A stretch of DNA of 64,000 bases from assembly GCF_013282725.1 (NCBI RefSeq), contig NZ_CP054043.1, positions 1,364,001 through 1,428,000 on the forward strand. The letters run 5' to 3'. Positions within the stretch are counted from its first letter, which is position 1. Every line of letters starts with the position of its first letter. The notes beneath the pieces were generated by a model, which was given only the letters and a program-made list of their open reading frames with translations, made no database searches and was not told where the DNA came from. This DNA is from Yersinia mollaretii ATCC 43969 (GTDB taxonomy: Bacteria > Pseudomonadota > Gammaproteobacteria > Enterobacterales > Enterobacteriaceae). Shown one piece after another: positions 1 through 8,602 of the stretch. The position numbers were made by a program, and so were the translations under genes.

Positions 1-1152
1 CGCCGTGCTAAACCACAAGAAAAAGCCTATACCCTGAGTGACGGGCAAGGGCTATCACTCTTAATTGAACCTAACGGCAGCAAAGGGTGGCGCTTTCGCT
101 ATCGTTTTGCCGGTAAGGCCCGATTAATGTCATTAGGGACTTATGACTTGATATCCCTTGCTGAAGCTCGCTCTAAGCGAGATGTGGCACGTAAACAGGT
201 TGCAGATGGAACAGATCCCGCAGAGGTGAAAAAGGCTGAGAAGTTGGCGCAGCGGCTTTCATCGGAAAACTCTTTTGAGGCTATTAGCCGTGAGTGGCAT
301 AAAGCCAAAGCCGATCGCTGGTCATTGGGCTATAGGGAAGAAATCATGAGTACCTTTGAGGCGGATATATTCCCGTATATTGGTAAACGGCCAATTGCAG
401 AAATCACACCGCTGGAGTTACTTGATGTGCTTCAACGTATCGAAAAGCGTGGAGCGTTAGAAAAAACGCGTAAAGTACGGCAGCGCTGCGGCGAAGTATT
501 TCGTTATGCCATTATTACTGGTCGGGCTGCATATAATCCTGCCCCTGACCTTGCCAGTGCATTAAGCACACCAAAGAAACAGCACTACCCGTTCCTGTCT
601 GCCGAAGAGATGCCATATTTTATTCGTGACCTAGAGGGTTACACCGGCAGCATCATAACCAAGAACGCGGCAAAGATACTTATGCTAACGGGTGTGCGAA
701 CTAAGGAAATGCGTTTTGCTACTTGGCAGGAAATCGATCTTGAGAACGGTTTATGGGAGATTCCCGCAGAACGAATGAAGATGCGTCGCCCTCATATCGT
801 GCCGTTGTCTACGCAGGTTATAGCGCTATTTAAACAGCTCTTACCTATCACCGGACATTATCCTTATATTTTCATTGGACGAAATGACCGTAAAAAGCCT
901 ATAAGTAAAGAAACAGTCAATCAGGTCATTGAATTACTGGGTTATAAAGGCCGTGCGACGGGTCACGGATTTAGACATACCATGTCAACGATATTGCATG
1001 AACAAGGCTATGATAGTACATGGATAGAGCTACAATTGGCTCACGTTGATAAGAATAGTATTCGCGGTACTTATAATCATGCACAGTATCTTGAAAAGCG
1101 AAGAGATATGTTGCAGTGGTATTCAACTTTATTATATTCATTTTTACTATAA
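1..1152 (+). CDS. Tyrosine integrase of satellite A (5' end outside window)
   Basis: Site-specific recombinase that inserts and excises the first P4-like satellite. The frame is open from base 1, so the true start lies upstream; the first in-window ATG (127) falls inside the conserved N-terminal arm-binding domain. The catalytic domain shows the first Arg in TGVRTKEM, the HGFRHT box (His-x-x-Arg), LAHVD, and the Tyr in GTYNHAQYLEKRR. The C-terminus after MLQW reads STLLYSFLL, unlike the usual end of this family, so the last residues may have been replaced by recombination. It is transcribed away from the left edge, where its att site should lie. Integrase B of this window is a relative. Confidence 0.93.
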   Translation, partial: RRAKPQEKAYTLSDGQGLSLLIEPNGSKGWRFRYRFAGKARLMSLGTYDLISLAEARSKRDVARKQVADGTDPAEVKKAEKLAQRLSSENSFEAISREWHKAKADRWSLGYREEIMSTFEADIFPYIGKRPIAEITPLELLDVLQRIEKRGALEKTRKVRQRCGEVFRYAIITGRAAYNPAPDLASALSTPKKQHYPFLSAEEMPYFIRDLEGYTGSIITKNAAKILMLTGVRTKEMRFATWQEIDLENGLWEIPAERMKMRRPHIVPLSTQVIALFKQLLPITGHYPYIFIGRNDRKKPISKETVNQVIELLGYKGRATGHGFRHTMSTILHEQGYDSTWIELQLAHVDKNSIRGTYNHAQYLEKRRDMLQWYSTLLYSFLL

Positions 1153-1168
1153 GTCATCGAGGTACCCG

Positions 1169-1984
1169 ATGTTATGCTATAAATACCGATCAGTAAATCA
1201 ACAAACTTTAGAAATGCTCATAAATAGGGAGGTGTACTTCGCTTCTCCTGATCAATTGAATGATCCTTTAGATGCTAAAATAGACATCAATGCACATTAT
1301 CAAAAAATAGTTAGAAAATACGATCCTAATATAAGTGAGGAGTTTAATAGAAAAGCTTTTCTTTTGAATTTACTTAATTCAAAAAAAGTTACACTGGAAG
1401 ATGGAACTGAAAAAAGGCTTAATGATTTAGTACAAGAGTTTATCACTAGTTTAGGCATATTCTCTTTGTCTAAGACTGCTAGTGATGCATTATTATGGTC
1501 TCACTATGGCGGGGCTCATAAAGGATTATGTTTGGAGTTTGAAAGTGATGAGATCTCTTCTAAAGACGTTTTTAGTAGAGGTGAAATAGCTTATAAACAG
1601 AAACCAATTTATGAGGAAGTTTTTGAAGAACTATTACTTGATTTTGGGAATTTTGTTAAACCTTGGGAAAAAGATAGCTCTTACTCTGATGAAGTGGCAG
1701 ATAAATTTTATACTAAACAACTGAGCGATTTAATAGACGCAAACCTATATGTAAAGTCTGAAAAGTGGAAATATGAGGAAGAATATCGACTGGTAAGTAA
1801 TAAGGCTGGAAAAATAAAATTCAATGCAAGCGCTCTAAAAAAAATCATTTTAGGAATACACACTTCCTCATATGATATAAACACTATTAAAAATATACTT
1901 ACCCACCCACAGTATGAACACGTAAAACTGATGAGAGTTTCTAAAAATCCTAATGGTTTTGATTTTAATATTGTCGAGATATAA
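1169..1984 (+). CDS. DUF2971 family protein
   Basis: Protein of 271 residues whose start at 1169 is preceded by GAGG about seven bases upstream; a longer frame from 1046 overlaps the integrase and is unlikely. Features of the DUF2971 family are visible: an N-terminal YKYRS followed by LINREVYFASPDQLNDPLD, and the central LLWSHYGGAHKGLCLEF block. The molecular function of this family is not established; members are common in phage, satellite and defence loci. The gene begins 16 bases after the integrase, is clearly AT-rich compared with the backbone, and occupies the position between int and the packaging region where P4-like satellites carry variable cargo. A defence role is inference. Confidence 0.75.
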   Translation: MLCYKYRSVNQQTLEMLINREVYFASPDQLNDPLDAKIDINAHYQKIVRKYDPNISEEFNRKAFLLNLLNSKKVTLEDGTEKRLNDLVQEFITSLGIFSLSKTASDALLWSHYGGAHKGLCLEFESDEISSKDVFSRGEIAYKQKPIYEEVFEELLLDFGNFVKPWEKDSSYSDEVADKFYTKQLSDLIDANLYVKSEKWKYEEEYRLVSNKAGKIKFNASALKKIILGIHTSSYDINTIKNILTHPQYEHVKLMRVSKNPNGFDFNIVEI

Positions 1985-2050
1985 ATCATTTTTTAATGTT
2001 AATTATAAAATATCAAAATCATAAAAAGGGCCAGTCGGCCCTATTGTAAA

Positions 2051-2362
2051 TTAAGAATATTCCCCCCAATCCCTTTCAATAAACCAATTTGTTTTCCAAG
2101 AGATAAATTCACTAGGAGAGAAAATTGAATCTAAAATATCGATAGAATGAATAGATTCTGGAAGCAAACTCAAGACATGATTTTTTTGATCACTTTCATA
2201 ATCCCAGAAATGATACCTTTCACTCTTATTGTGGGATCTACGGCTTGGCCCAAAATCCATCGGGGCAGTTAACCTAGTAATCAAGCAATTATCTTCTTTT
2301 GAGAAAAAAATAAGTCTTATCTTTTGGCGATTATGGATTGCACTTATGAAGTTTTCTTTCAT
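2051..2362 (-). CDS. Small conserved hypothetical protein (possibly WYL-like fold)
   Basis: A 103-residue protein transcribed toward the DUF2971 gene. It starts FISAIHNRQKIRLIFFS, then a short strand-rich segment with PMDFGPSRR and HFWDYES, and ends with TNWFIERDWGEYS. The pattern (short helix, strand with a basic residue, then alternating strands ending in SIHSIDIL) resembles a minimal WYL-like ligand-sensing domain, but no diagnostic motif proves it. AT-rich like its neighbour. It may regulate or accompany the DUF2971 gene; this is a guess from position only. Confidence 0.55.
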   Translation of the reverse strand: MKENFISAIHNRQKIRLIFFSKEDNCLITRLTAPMDFGPSRRSHNKSERYHFWDYESDQKNHVLSLLPESIHSIDILDSIFSPSEFISWKTNWFIERDWGEYS

Positions 2363-2479
2363 AAAATCTCCTAGAACTATGTAGAAGTATCATATAGAAG
2401 TAATGGTAATAATCCGTGATGACTGTCTAATCATTAAGTTTTTTTGAGGGCACCTAAATAAGATTATTAATGAATAAAG

Positions 2480-2712
2480 CGCTCCGCGCGCAATGGTCCC
2501 CCGCCTACGCGCTCTGACTTTATCATGCACTTTTCATGCATGACATAGGGAGCCTACAAGCCCTTGTAGCGCGGTGTTTCAGCTATTTTGATGCTGGGGT
2601 GTTGCATGCAAATTCATGCACTATATGCATGCAGTGCTCATTTTGGCAGGCTAGCCAGAGAAAAAGCCCTTAAACGGCAAGGGCGTAGTGGCGAGGGCGG
2701 GGGAAAAACCCC
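2480..2712. other. Satellite A packaging region with cos-like site
   Basis: The gene-free stretch 2363-2743 holds several GCATGCA/TTCATGCA repeats (about 2520-2635), a GC-rich palindrome near 2485, and at 2690-2706 the sequence GGCGAGGGCGGGGGAAA. The latter closely resembles the P2/P4 cohesive-end sequence GGCGAGGCGGGGAAAGCAC as I recall it. The position, between the integrase-side cargo and the delta/sid genes, matches the P4 map. Satellite B has the same arrangement (16670-16992). The cos-like bases also form one arm of a hairpin that could terminate the delta transcript, so the cos call is not certain. Confidence 0.45.
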
Positions 2713-2743
2713 GCCTTGAAAGGTTACAGGCGGAGTTAGATTA

Positions 2744-2989
2744 TTAATGAATTCGTGCGTTAGAACCGTAGCGATTTAATACTTTTCGTTCTGGTAGAAT
2801 AACCTCTGGTATTATTTCAGGCTCTTTAATCGGAGGGCGGGTAATTATTTTATCCACACTCTCAATCGATTTAAAGGTACAAGAACATTCTATATTCTGA
2901 CACTGATAATACGCCTCTTTGGTTTGCTCAGATAAATAGCGACTGGCGCGAGTATGAGACGCATGTTTACATACCGGACAACGCATCAT
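2744..2989 (-). CDS. Ogr/Delta-type zinc-finger late gene activator
   Basis: An 81-residue activator of helper-phage and satellite late promoters. It shows the Ogr/Delta zinc motif: MMRCPVCKHASHTR with CPVC at residues 4-7, followed by YYQCQNIEC giving the second Cys pair. Length matches single-finger Ogr of P2 rather than the doubled Delta of P4. It lies directly downstream of sid with a two-base gap and reads toward the cos-like region, as in P4. Closely similar to the satellite B copy at 17010-17258. It should bind the TTGT-N12-ACAA site upstream of sid. Confidence 0.9.
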   Translation of the reverse strand: MMRCPVCKHASHTRASRYLSEQTKEAYYQCQNIECSCTFKSIESVDKIITRPPIKEPEIIPEVILPERKVLNRYGSNARIH

Positions 2990-2991
2990 AA

Positions 2992-3693
2992 TTATTGCTC
3001 CCCGGCTGGGTTGAGTTTTTTCCTTTTTGCCTTAATTGCTTCAGTTAGCCGTGTTCGTGTTATCGGGCTATTGTTCAAATCAGAATCCACGTAACCCGGT
3101 TGTGGCCGCTCTAAGGTGAGTTCTGCCAGTATGGTCTCTTTTGCCATATTTAAGGGATACAGGGCGGCGGCGGCAGTGGCGGCGGCAATCAGTATACCCA
3201 GCATACGTTCCGGTGATTCATTACCGTAAATCTCGTTAACAACCATTTTAATTTTTACCGCTCGCATGATTTCTGGTGACAAGGTATACAACGCAGCCAT
3301 CATTTCCTTATTAGCGTAAGCCGTTAGAGCTTCCCGATGCGTATCTTTATAGGGTTTTGCTGACGCGCACAGTTTTAGCAGAGTGCTATTTTTATCCAGC
3401 TCGAGTTCTTCAATCAGATGGCCGAATTCCTGCGCCAGCTCCCGTTGTGAAATCCGGCGGATATGTTCGGTTTGCAGTTCCTCGGTCATTTCACCGCGCA
3501 GGCTGCGAAACAGTTTGCGCCAAGTGCCGTCAGCCTGTTGGCTCTGGTTTTCGGCGTCGCGCTGCTTTTGCTGACTGCGAGCAATGGACGCAATAATGTC
3601 TTCGTAGGTTGCTTCATTCTTCAGATGTTGCGCTTTCGCCGCTTTGAAGCTTTCAAGGGCGGGTGTAATCGGGTGTGGGGTTGTTTGGCTCAT
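2992..3693 (-). CDS. sid: Sid-like capsid size determination protein
   Basis: 233 residues. P4 Sid forms an external scaffold that forces the helper phage to build small capsids fitting the satellite genome. The N-terminal half aligns by eye with P4 Sid: PALESFKAAKAQHLKNE, then a W-x3-FR-x-LRGE segment, then LQTEHIRRISQRELAQEF, matching the P4 Sid stretches around KARAAHLEN, WRTAFR and RHIERVARRELVQEY. P4 Sid is 244 residues, so the length fits. Some databases call this family glycoprotein 3. First gene of the sid-delta operon; the upstream delta-box is at 3767-3786. Homologue in satellite B at 17255-17962. Confidence 0.82.
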   Translation of the reverse strand: MSQTTPHPITPALESFKAAKAQHLKNEATYEDIIASIARSQQKQRDAENQSQQADGTWRKLFRSLRGEMTEELQTEHIRRISQRELAQEFGHLIEELELDKNSTLLKLCASAKPYKDTHREALTAYANKEMMAALYTLSPEIMRAVKIKMVVNEIYGNESPERMLGILIAAATAAAALYPLNMAKETILAELTLERPQPGYVDSDLNNSPITRTRLTEAIKAKRKKLNPAGEQ

Positions 3694-3766
3694 CTAGTTA
3701 TAACTCCGTCTCAGTCAAGGTGGAGTCATTTTGTAAGCTCTCACACAACGTCTCAATCAATGCCCG

Positions 3767-3786
3767 TTGTACCATCCCCCATACAA
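3767..3786 (-). promoter_or_regulatory. Ogr/Delta activator site upstream of sid (A)
   Basis: Exact TTGT-N12-ACAA dyad, the known Ogr/Delta recognition pattern of P2/P4 late promoters. Its centre is about 84 bases upstream of the sid start codon, compatible with an activator site near -55 of the transcript. The same dyad with the same spacing occurs upstream of sid in satellite B (18033-18052, centre about 80 bases upstream), which argues against chance. Confidence 0.8.
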
Positions 3787-3838
3787 CACACTCTGCACAT
3801 CAAGCTAAAAATGCCATAAAAATAATAGTTTTATAAAA

Positions 3839-3943
3839 ACTATTCACTACTCTTCACTTTAAGAAAAAAGTATTAATAATCAATAAATAAAAGGGTGAAC
3901 AGTTCACTTGAAACTATTCACCAAGTGTTCACTACTGTTCACT
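3839..3943. other. Iteron cluster, probable replication origin of satellite A
   Basis: Contains GGTGAACAGT at 3894-3903 (inside GTGAACAGTTCAC), its inverse ACTGTTCAC at 3934-3942, and degenerate copies GTGTTCACT (3925), CTATTCACC (3913-3921) and CTATTCACT (about 3840). These match the type I iterons recognised by P4 alpha protein at ori1 and crr. The region is AT-rich. The rest of the 600-base gap 3694-4294 holds the sid promoter and nothing else I can recognise. A second set lies at 10282-10387. Confidence 0.7.
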
Positions 3944-4294
3944 TAGTTGAAAAGAGCTTTTTCTCTGGCTAGCTTAAAATGCAGGCAAAAACCTCACTAT
4001 TGTGTTCAACTACCACCACTCTTTTTAGAGCATTTTAATATCAATCAATATCTTTTAATTCTTTTTAGCTTTAATGCCTCAGTACGAAAAAACACCTTCC
4101 CCATACATTTACCCGAATACACCCACATAGACCCAGAGAGTCAAATACCGTCATTTTTACGCGAGTTTGTTGTGGCTAATCACACAACAACGGCTTGTTG
4201 CATCAGGTAAAAATATTCTCACAATAGGGGGCTACCCAACTGAATCCCAGCAAACCCGGCGGTATATGGCCGGACAACTACAAGGTAGCTTTAC

Positions 4295-4552
4295 ATGCTT
4301 GCAATGACACAACAGGCTTTATCCAATACTCCTCCACCGATGGCAATACACTACCCGCGTGACCGTTTTATGCGCCTGCCGGAAGTGATTAACACCACCG
4401 CCTTATCCCGCTCAACCATTTATGAACTGATTAGCCGTGACCACTTCCCCGCACAGATTTCCCTCGGCGGTAAGAACGTCGCGTGGCTGGCCTCTGAGAT
4501 TGAGGGCTGGATGGCAGAGCGTATTGCTAACCGTCAGGGGGTATCAGCATGA
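4295..4552 (+). CDS. AlpA/Vis family excisionase-regulator (A)
   Basis: 85 residues with an MerR-like winged helix of the AlpA family: RFMRLPEVINTTALSRSTIYELI, then DHFPAQISLG and VAWLASEIEGWMAERI, the standard core. In P4 the homologue Vis acts both as excisionase and as repressor. The first ATG is preceded by AAGGT about eight bases upstream; an in-frame ATG three codons later is an alternative. The stop overlaps the start of the next gene (ATGA). Confidence 0.9.
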   Translation: MLAMTQQALSNTPPPMAIHYPRDRFMRLPEVINTTALSRSTIYELISRDHFPAQISLGGKNVAWLASEIEGWMAERIANRQGVSA

Positions 4553-4788
4553 TCACTCTAAAAATCGGCGAGCAATTCTTCACTCTGAATGATGGAGACG
4601 TGCAGTACATCGCTGAGGCGTTCCAGATTGCGCAGCAACAACCCGGCCTTGCTTTACCCAAGTACCGCAGCCAGCTAAACGGCGAGGTGCAAGTGATGTC
4701 GGGCAATGCGGCAGGCACGCCAGCACAGGCCAATTTCTATTCCCGTGCTCCCGCACAGCCCAAGCCTGATATTCAGACTGATTGTTAA
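4549..4788 (+). CDS. Conserved P4-like satellite hypothetical protein (A)
   Basis: 79 residues, start overlapping the AlpA stop by four bases, so translation is probably coupled. Begins MITLKIGEQFFTLNDGDVQYIAEAF and ends DIQTDC. The satellite B protein at 18118-18360 has the same layout (VTVGEKFFTLERHEAQFLSDAL at the start, THTLTDC at the end). The conserved GE-x-FFTL start and TDC end mark a backbone family; the function is not known to me. Confidence 0.7.
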   Translation: MITLKIGEQFFTLNDGDVQYIAEAFQIAQQQPGLALPKYRSQLNGEVQVMSGNAAGTPAQANFYSRAPAQPKPDIQTDC

Positions 4789-5010
4789 ACCAATGACCCT
4801 CATCCCGCAAAAAGGGCTTTTCTCTGGCTTGCATCTTTTGCAGGCCTTGCGTTATAGTCACCGTGCTGCCGCAAAATCGGCAGTCGGGCGTAGGAACCCG
4901 TGTTACTTATTGGCGACTCAACACGCGCCATGCGTGTTTTTTTATGTCGTGGCCTCGGCCTACCAGTTTTTTACGCAGTGGTTTCTATACCGCTGTCGTT
5001 ATCGAGCAAT

Positions 5011-5089
5011 GGTGGCCCAGGCGGGGCAGCCTTCGGGCTGGCCGGTTTCCAATAAGGCCGGTATTCCTACCCCCGTCTGGGCTACCACC
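5011..5089 (+). ncRNA. Structured leader RNA, possible P4 CI-like immunity RNA
   Basis: A long-range stem pairs GGTGG, CCCAG and CGGGG (5011-5026) with CCCCG, CTGGG and CCACC (5071-5089), with one mismatch and a small bulge. It encloses an AGCC-TTCG-GGCT tetraloop hairpin (about 5028-5040) and a self-complementary CCGG pair (5042-5062). It sits in the untranslated leader of the alpha operon, where P4 encodes the CI antisense immunity RNA. An open frame of the Ash type (4706-5338, containing RYRAMVAQAGQPSGWPVS) runs across it; whether RNA, peptide or both are functional is open. Confidence 0.5.
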
Positions 5090-5146
5090 CATAAGTGTAG
5101 GAACTTCGGTGGTAGCAATAACCAATACTTATTGGAGGCTGCCACT

Positions 5147-5338
5147 ATGGCTACATCCCTCACCCCGTTACACCCGCAATTTATCTATCTGTTTGCTGTT
5201 GTTCGCCGTACTGAATTAACGGCGCGTCCCTGCATGTTGCGTACCACTGCCAGCAGTGAGAAGAATGCTCGCCTGCGTTTAACCCGTGACTACATCCTGT
5301 CGTTTGCTGGCCGCCTGCCACTTGGGGAGGTCGCATGA
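5147..5338 (+). CDS. Icd-like (host cell division inhibitor-like) small protein (A)
   Basis: 63 residues. ATG at 5147 is preceded by TTGGAGG. The sequence FIYLFAVVRRTELTARPC, then TTASSEKNAR, then DYILSFAGRLP is the typical pattern of proteins annotated as Icd-like in P4-type satellites. In P4 this region encodes a product inhibiting host division; activity here is inference. The frame is open far upstream to 4706, so a longer Ash-fused product is possible, but the ribosome site favours 5147. The stop overlaps the next start (ATGA). Satellite B has a 59-residue homologue at 22358-22537. Confidence 0.7.
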   Translation: MATSLTPLHPQFIYLFAVVRRTELTARPCMLRTTASSEKNARLRLTRDYILSFAGRLPLGEVA

Positions 5339-5598
5339 ATACCCTTGCCGCCCGTTATGACCGTGATACGCAGTACAGCATCCCTCACGCTGATTTTTTA
5401 CGCCTCCAGCATGCGCACAATGTCGGCGTGACGTTCCTCGATATGTTGGAAACACAAAGCAGCCTGTTGCATGGCATTACCCCACCGTCGCCTGAATCGT
5501 TCGCCTCAATGGTGGCGTTACTGACTGACCAGCTCGGACAGGTGATGAACACCTGCGAATCACAAATCTTATCCCGCATGGAGGCACCTATCGTATGA
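5335..5598 (+). CDS. P4-like operon hypothetical protein (A)
   Basis: 87 residues, overlapping both neighbours by four bases, so part of a coupled leader operon for the alpha gene. Sequence around YSIPHADFLRLQHAHN and LLTDQLGQVM parallels satellite B 21668-21961 (YGIPEDDFFKLTRAKN and VDYLYEDLIAVT). No recognised domain; function unknown. Confidence 0.65.
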   Translation: MNTLAARYDRDTQYSIPHADFLRLQHAHNVGVTFLDMLETQSSLLHGITPPSPESFASMVALLTDQLGQVMNTCESQILSRMEAPIV

Positions 5599-5936
5599 AT
5601 ACCCTGAATAAATCCTGTCTGCCCGTTGAAGTCCGTACCGCTGTTTATCGCCGTGCGTTAGCCCATGCCTATCTGGATACCTGCGTATCTCACGGGGTGA
5701 GCCTTGGTTACTCGCTGGATGAATTACAAATGACCATTGCGATGGATATTGAGGGCTACTTTGTGCGCCAGCACGGGCCAGAAGCCGGTATGGATATGGC
5801 CTGTACCATGCTCAGTGACATGGTTCAGCCGGATATTTTGCTGGCTCCGCCGCGCCTGACAGTATTAGGGCAAAAAATGATGGATGAGCTTTGCCAAGCG
5901 CAGATAACCACAACCAGTCAAACCACCCTGCACTGA
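5595..5936 (+). CDS. DUF5375-like satellite protein (A)
   Basis: 113 residues, helical. LPVEVRTAVYRRALAHAYLD, then LDELQMTIAMDIE and RLTVLGQKMMDEL are shared almost block for block with satellite B 21327-21671. The family is generally found upstream of P4 alpha-type primases; I associate it with DUF5375 from memory. Start overlaps the previous stop by four bases; the alpha gene follows 13 bases after the stop. Confidence 0.7.
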   Translation: MNTLNKSCLPVEVRTAVYRRALAHAYLDTCVSHGVSLGYSLDELQMTIAMDIEGYFVRQHGPEAGMDMACTMLSDMVQPDILLAPPRLTVLGQKMMDELCQAQITTTSQTTLH

Positions 5937-5949
5937 GGAGAAACAGACA

Positions 5950-8283
5950 ATGACAACATTAAACGTTTCAAAAACCTCACGTGCAGCCACTGGCCAGTGG
6001 CCGGTATTGCTCCCGGCGCTCGGTATTCATATCAGCGCCGGAGGGCGAGCGCAGCCCTGCCCGATGTGTGGTGGTAAAGACCGTTTTCGCTTTGATAACC
6101 TGCAAGGGCGTGGCACATGGTTTTGTAATCAGTGCGGCAGCGGCGATGGCCTGAATCTGGTTGAAAAGACGCTGGCGGTCACGACCAAGGAAGCCGCCTG
6201 CAAAGTGGCCGAGGTGTTAGGGGAACCATCGAACCCGCTATTACCGGCACACAATGCCGAACAGGAAACGCAGGAGAAAGCACAAGCCCGGCAGCGGGCC
6301 GCAGAACGGGCTAAACAACTGCTGACAGCAGCGAGACTACAGACCGGGAACGCCTATCTGACCGCCAAAGGCTGGCCGGAGTTGGAGACGCTGACATTAC
6401 ACGATAAACCGTTGTGTGTTGGGGGGATTGCCTATCAGCCCGGCGACCTCCTATTCCCCCTGACCGACAGTAGCGGTGAGGTGGTTAACGTTCAGTTAAT
6501 TAACGCCAACGGTGACAAGCGCACGCTGGCCGGAGGGCCGGTGAAAGCGGCCTGTCATTTTTTGGCCGGACAGGATAACACCGTTATCTGGCTGACCGAG
6601 GGCTATGCTACCGGGCTAACGGTGCATCACCTGACCGGGGAAACTGTGTGTGTTGCGCTCAGTGCGAACAATCTGCCCGCACTGGCGCAACAGTTGCGAA
6701 CCCACTACCCGGATGCATTGCTATTGTTGGCCGCCGATAATGACGAGAACGGCACTGGCCAGATCCGTGCAACAGAGGCCGCCCAATTGAGCGGCGGTAA
6801 GCTGGCGTTACCATCGGTTGTCGGTGACTGGAACGATGTTTATCAACAGCAAGGCAAACTGACTACTCTGACCCAGTTACAAGCATTCAATCAGCCGCAA
6901 CAGCCCAGCCCGTTTGATACGCTCAGTGACGCCGACCTGAAAGCCATGAGCGCCAGTGAAAAAGCCGAACTATTAGCCGAGCACTATCAGCACTTATTGG
7001 CTGTGCCACAGGTGGGTGAAGACCTGTGCCGCTATGAAAAAGGGGCGTGGCAGGTGCTGCCATATCGGGTTCTCAGTCGAGAGATTGCCGCCCTGTTCCA
7101 GAAAATCCGCGCCCCATTCTCAGCGTCAGGGATTAATAGCGTACTCGATACGCTCAAGCTGATGGTGCCACAAATGGGAACACCCGCCCGGCACTTGATA
7201 GGTTTTCGTAACGGGGTATTTGATACCACTACCGGCCAGTTCAGTGCACACCAGAAAACGCACTGGTTGCGTACGGTAAACAGTGTGGATTACACCCCGC
7301 CCAAAGCCGGGGAAAATCTGTCCGACCATGCCCCGCATTTTTGGCGCTGGTTAACGCGGGCCGCCGGGCAACAGCATGAGAAACAGGAGCGTATTCTCGC
7401 GGCGCTTTATATGGTGTTGGCGAACCGCTATGACTGGCAACTGTTCCTTGAAGTGACCGGGCCGGGCGGCAGTGGTAAAAGCGTGATGGCCTCCATCGCC
7501 AGCTTGCTGGCCGGTAAAGACAATACTACCTCGGCCACAATCGATACGCTGGAATCGTCGCGGGAACGTGCCTCCGTAGTGGGGTTCTCTCTGATTATCC
7601 TGCCAGACCAAGAGCGTTGGAGTGGTGATGGGGCTGGCATTAAAGCCATCACTGGCGGCGATGCCGTTGCCATAGACCCGAAATACCGTGATGCCTATTC
7701 CACCCATATCCCGGCGGTGATTCTGGCCGTCAATAACAACCCGATGCAGTTCAGTGACCGCAGCGGAGGCGTATCTCGTCGCCGGGTTATTCTGCCGTTC
7801 CCGGAAGTCATTCCGGCTAACGAGCGTGACCCGCTATTACTGGCGAAAATTACCGGGGAGCTGGCGGTGATTGTACGCCACCTGATGCAGTGTTTTACCG
7901 CCCCCAATGATGCCCGTGCGCTACTCGAAGCACAGCAGAACTCGGATGAAGCGCTGGAGATTAAACGCGGTGCTGACCCGCTGGTTGATTTTTGTGGTTA
8001 TCTGCTGGCGGTTAATACGCCCAATGGCCTGTATATGGGGAATGCCAATATTATCCCAGCTAACCCACGTAAATACCTGTATCACGCTTACCTGTCATTT
8101 ATGGAGGCGCGCGGCCATCAACGGCCAATGAGCCTGACCGCATTCGGGCGCGCTGTGCCGCAAACCCTGAGTGAATATGAAATAGCCTTGTTGAAGCGAA
8201 AGACGAACCAAGGGATGCAAACCAACCTGATATTAAGTGAAGACTGCGAGGCCGACTGGTTGCCTAAATGTGAAATTCCATAA
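5950..8283 (+). CDS. P4 alpha-type primase-helicase replication protein
   Basis: 777 residues, the same length as P4 alpha. It initiates satellite replication by binding iterons, priming and unwinding. The N-terminal zinc ribbon has CPMC at 37-40 and CNQC at 59-62; a TOPRIM-like primase core shows EGYATG near residue 217 and AADNDENG; the C-terminal superfamily 3 helicase carries the Walker A GPGGSGKS near 504-511. Preceded by a GAGGAG-type ribosome site. Codon use is GC-rich, in contrast with the downstream genes. It should recognise the GTGAACAGT iterons at 3839-3943 and 10282-10387. Confidence 0.95.
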   Translation: MTTLNVSKTSRAATGQWPVLLPALGIHISAGGRAQPCPMCGGKDRFRFDNLQGRGTWFCNQCGSGDGLNLVEKTLAVTTKEAACKVAEVLGEPSNPLLPAHNAEQETQEKAQARQRAAERAKQLLTAARLQTGNAYLTAKGWPELETLTLHDKPLCVGGIAYQPGDLLFPLTDSSGEVVNVQLINANGDKRTLAGGPVKAACHFLAGQDNTVIWLTEGYATGLTVHHLTGETVCVALSANNLPALAQQLRTHYPDALLLLAADNDENGTGQIRATEAAQLSGGKLALPSVVGDWNDVYQQQGKLTTLTQLQAFNQPQQPSPFDTLSDADLKAMSASEKAELLAEHYQHLLAVPQVGEDLCRYEKGAWQVLPYRVLSREIAALFQKIRAPFSASGINSVLDTLKLMVPQMGTPARHLIGFRNGVFDTTTGQFSAHQKTHWLRTVNSVDYTPPKAGENLSDHAPHFWRWLTRAAGQQHEKQERILAALYMVLANRYDWQLFLEVTGPGGSGKSVMASIASLLAGKDNTTSATIDTLESSRERASVVGFSLIILPDQERWSGDGAGIKAITGGDAVAIDPKYRDAYSTHIPAVILAVNNNPMQFSDRSGGVSRRRVILPFPEVIPANERDPLLLAKITGELAVIVRHLMQCFTAPNDARALLEAQQNSDEALEIKRGADPLVDFCGYLLAVNTPNGLYMGNANIIPANPRKYLYHAYLSFMEARGHQRPMSLTAFGRAVPQTLSEYEIALLKRKTNQGMQTNLILSEDCEADWLPKCEIP

Positions 8284-8303
8284 GATTATGAAGATAAAAA
8301 CCG

Positions 8304-8326
8304 AACCGGCTCAGGCCGGTTTTTTC
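8304..8326 (+). terminator. Rho-independent terminator after alpha
   Basis: AACCGGC-TCAG-GCCGGTT stem followed by six T, 20 bases after the alpha stop. It insulates the alpha operon from the AT-rich cargo. The remaining bases up to 8602 are AT-rich leader without a recognised site. Confidence 0.9.
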
Positions 8327-8602
8327 TGTTTTCATATGAGTATTTATCCAAAATTGAGAGCTTTTCTTTATTAAGATATAGTTATTGATATGATTAACAT
8401 CATGTTTTTAAATGATAAAGTCAAAAAACGAATCGAGTGGATAATTTACTTATAGATCTTTAAATAATCGTATTTTAAGGATATTATCTTCATACTCTAC
8501 AGGCGCAGCGCGTTGGTTTTTTATAAATTGCTATTGAAAAGCGTTGTAAGTATTTATGTTGGTAACTCGGCATATAATATTTTTTATGATTAGGCTTAGA
8601 TT

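Noticed and set aside
1046..1168. Longer N-terminus for the DUF2971 protein
   Set aside because: It overlaps the integrase gene in another frame, lacks a ribosome site, and the family starts at the ATG at 1169.
3947..4210. 87-residue frame on the plus strand
   Set aside because: Lies in the AT-rich origin region, no ribosome site, no family resemblance, no counterpart in satellite B.
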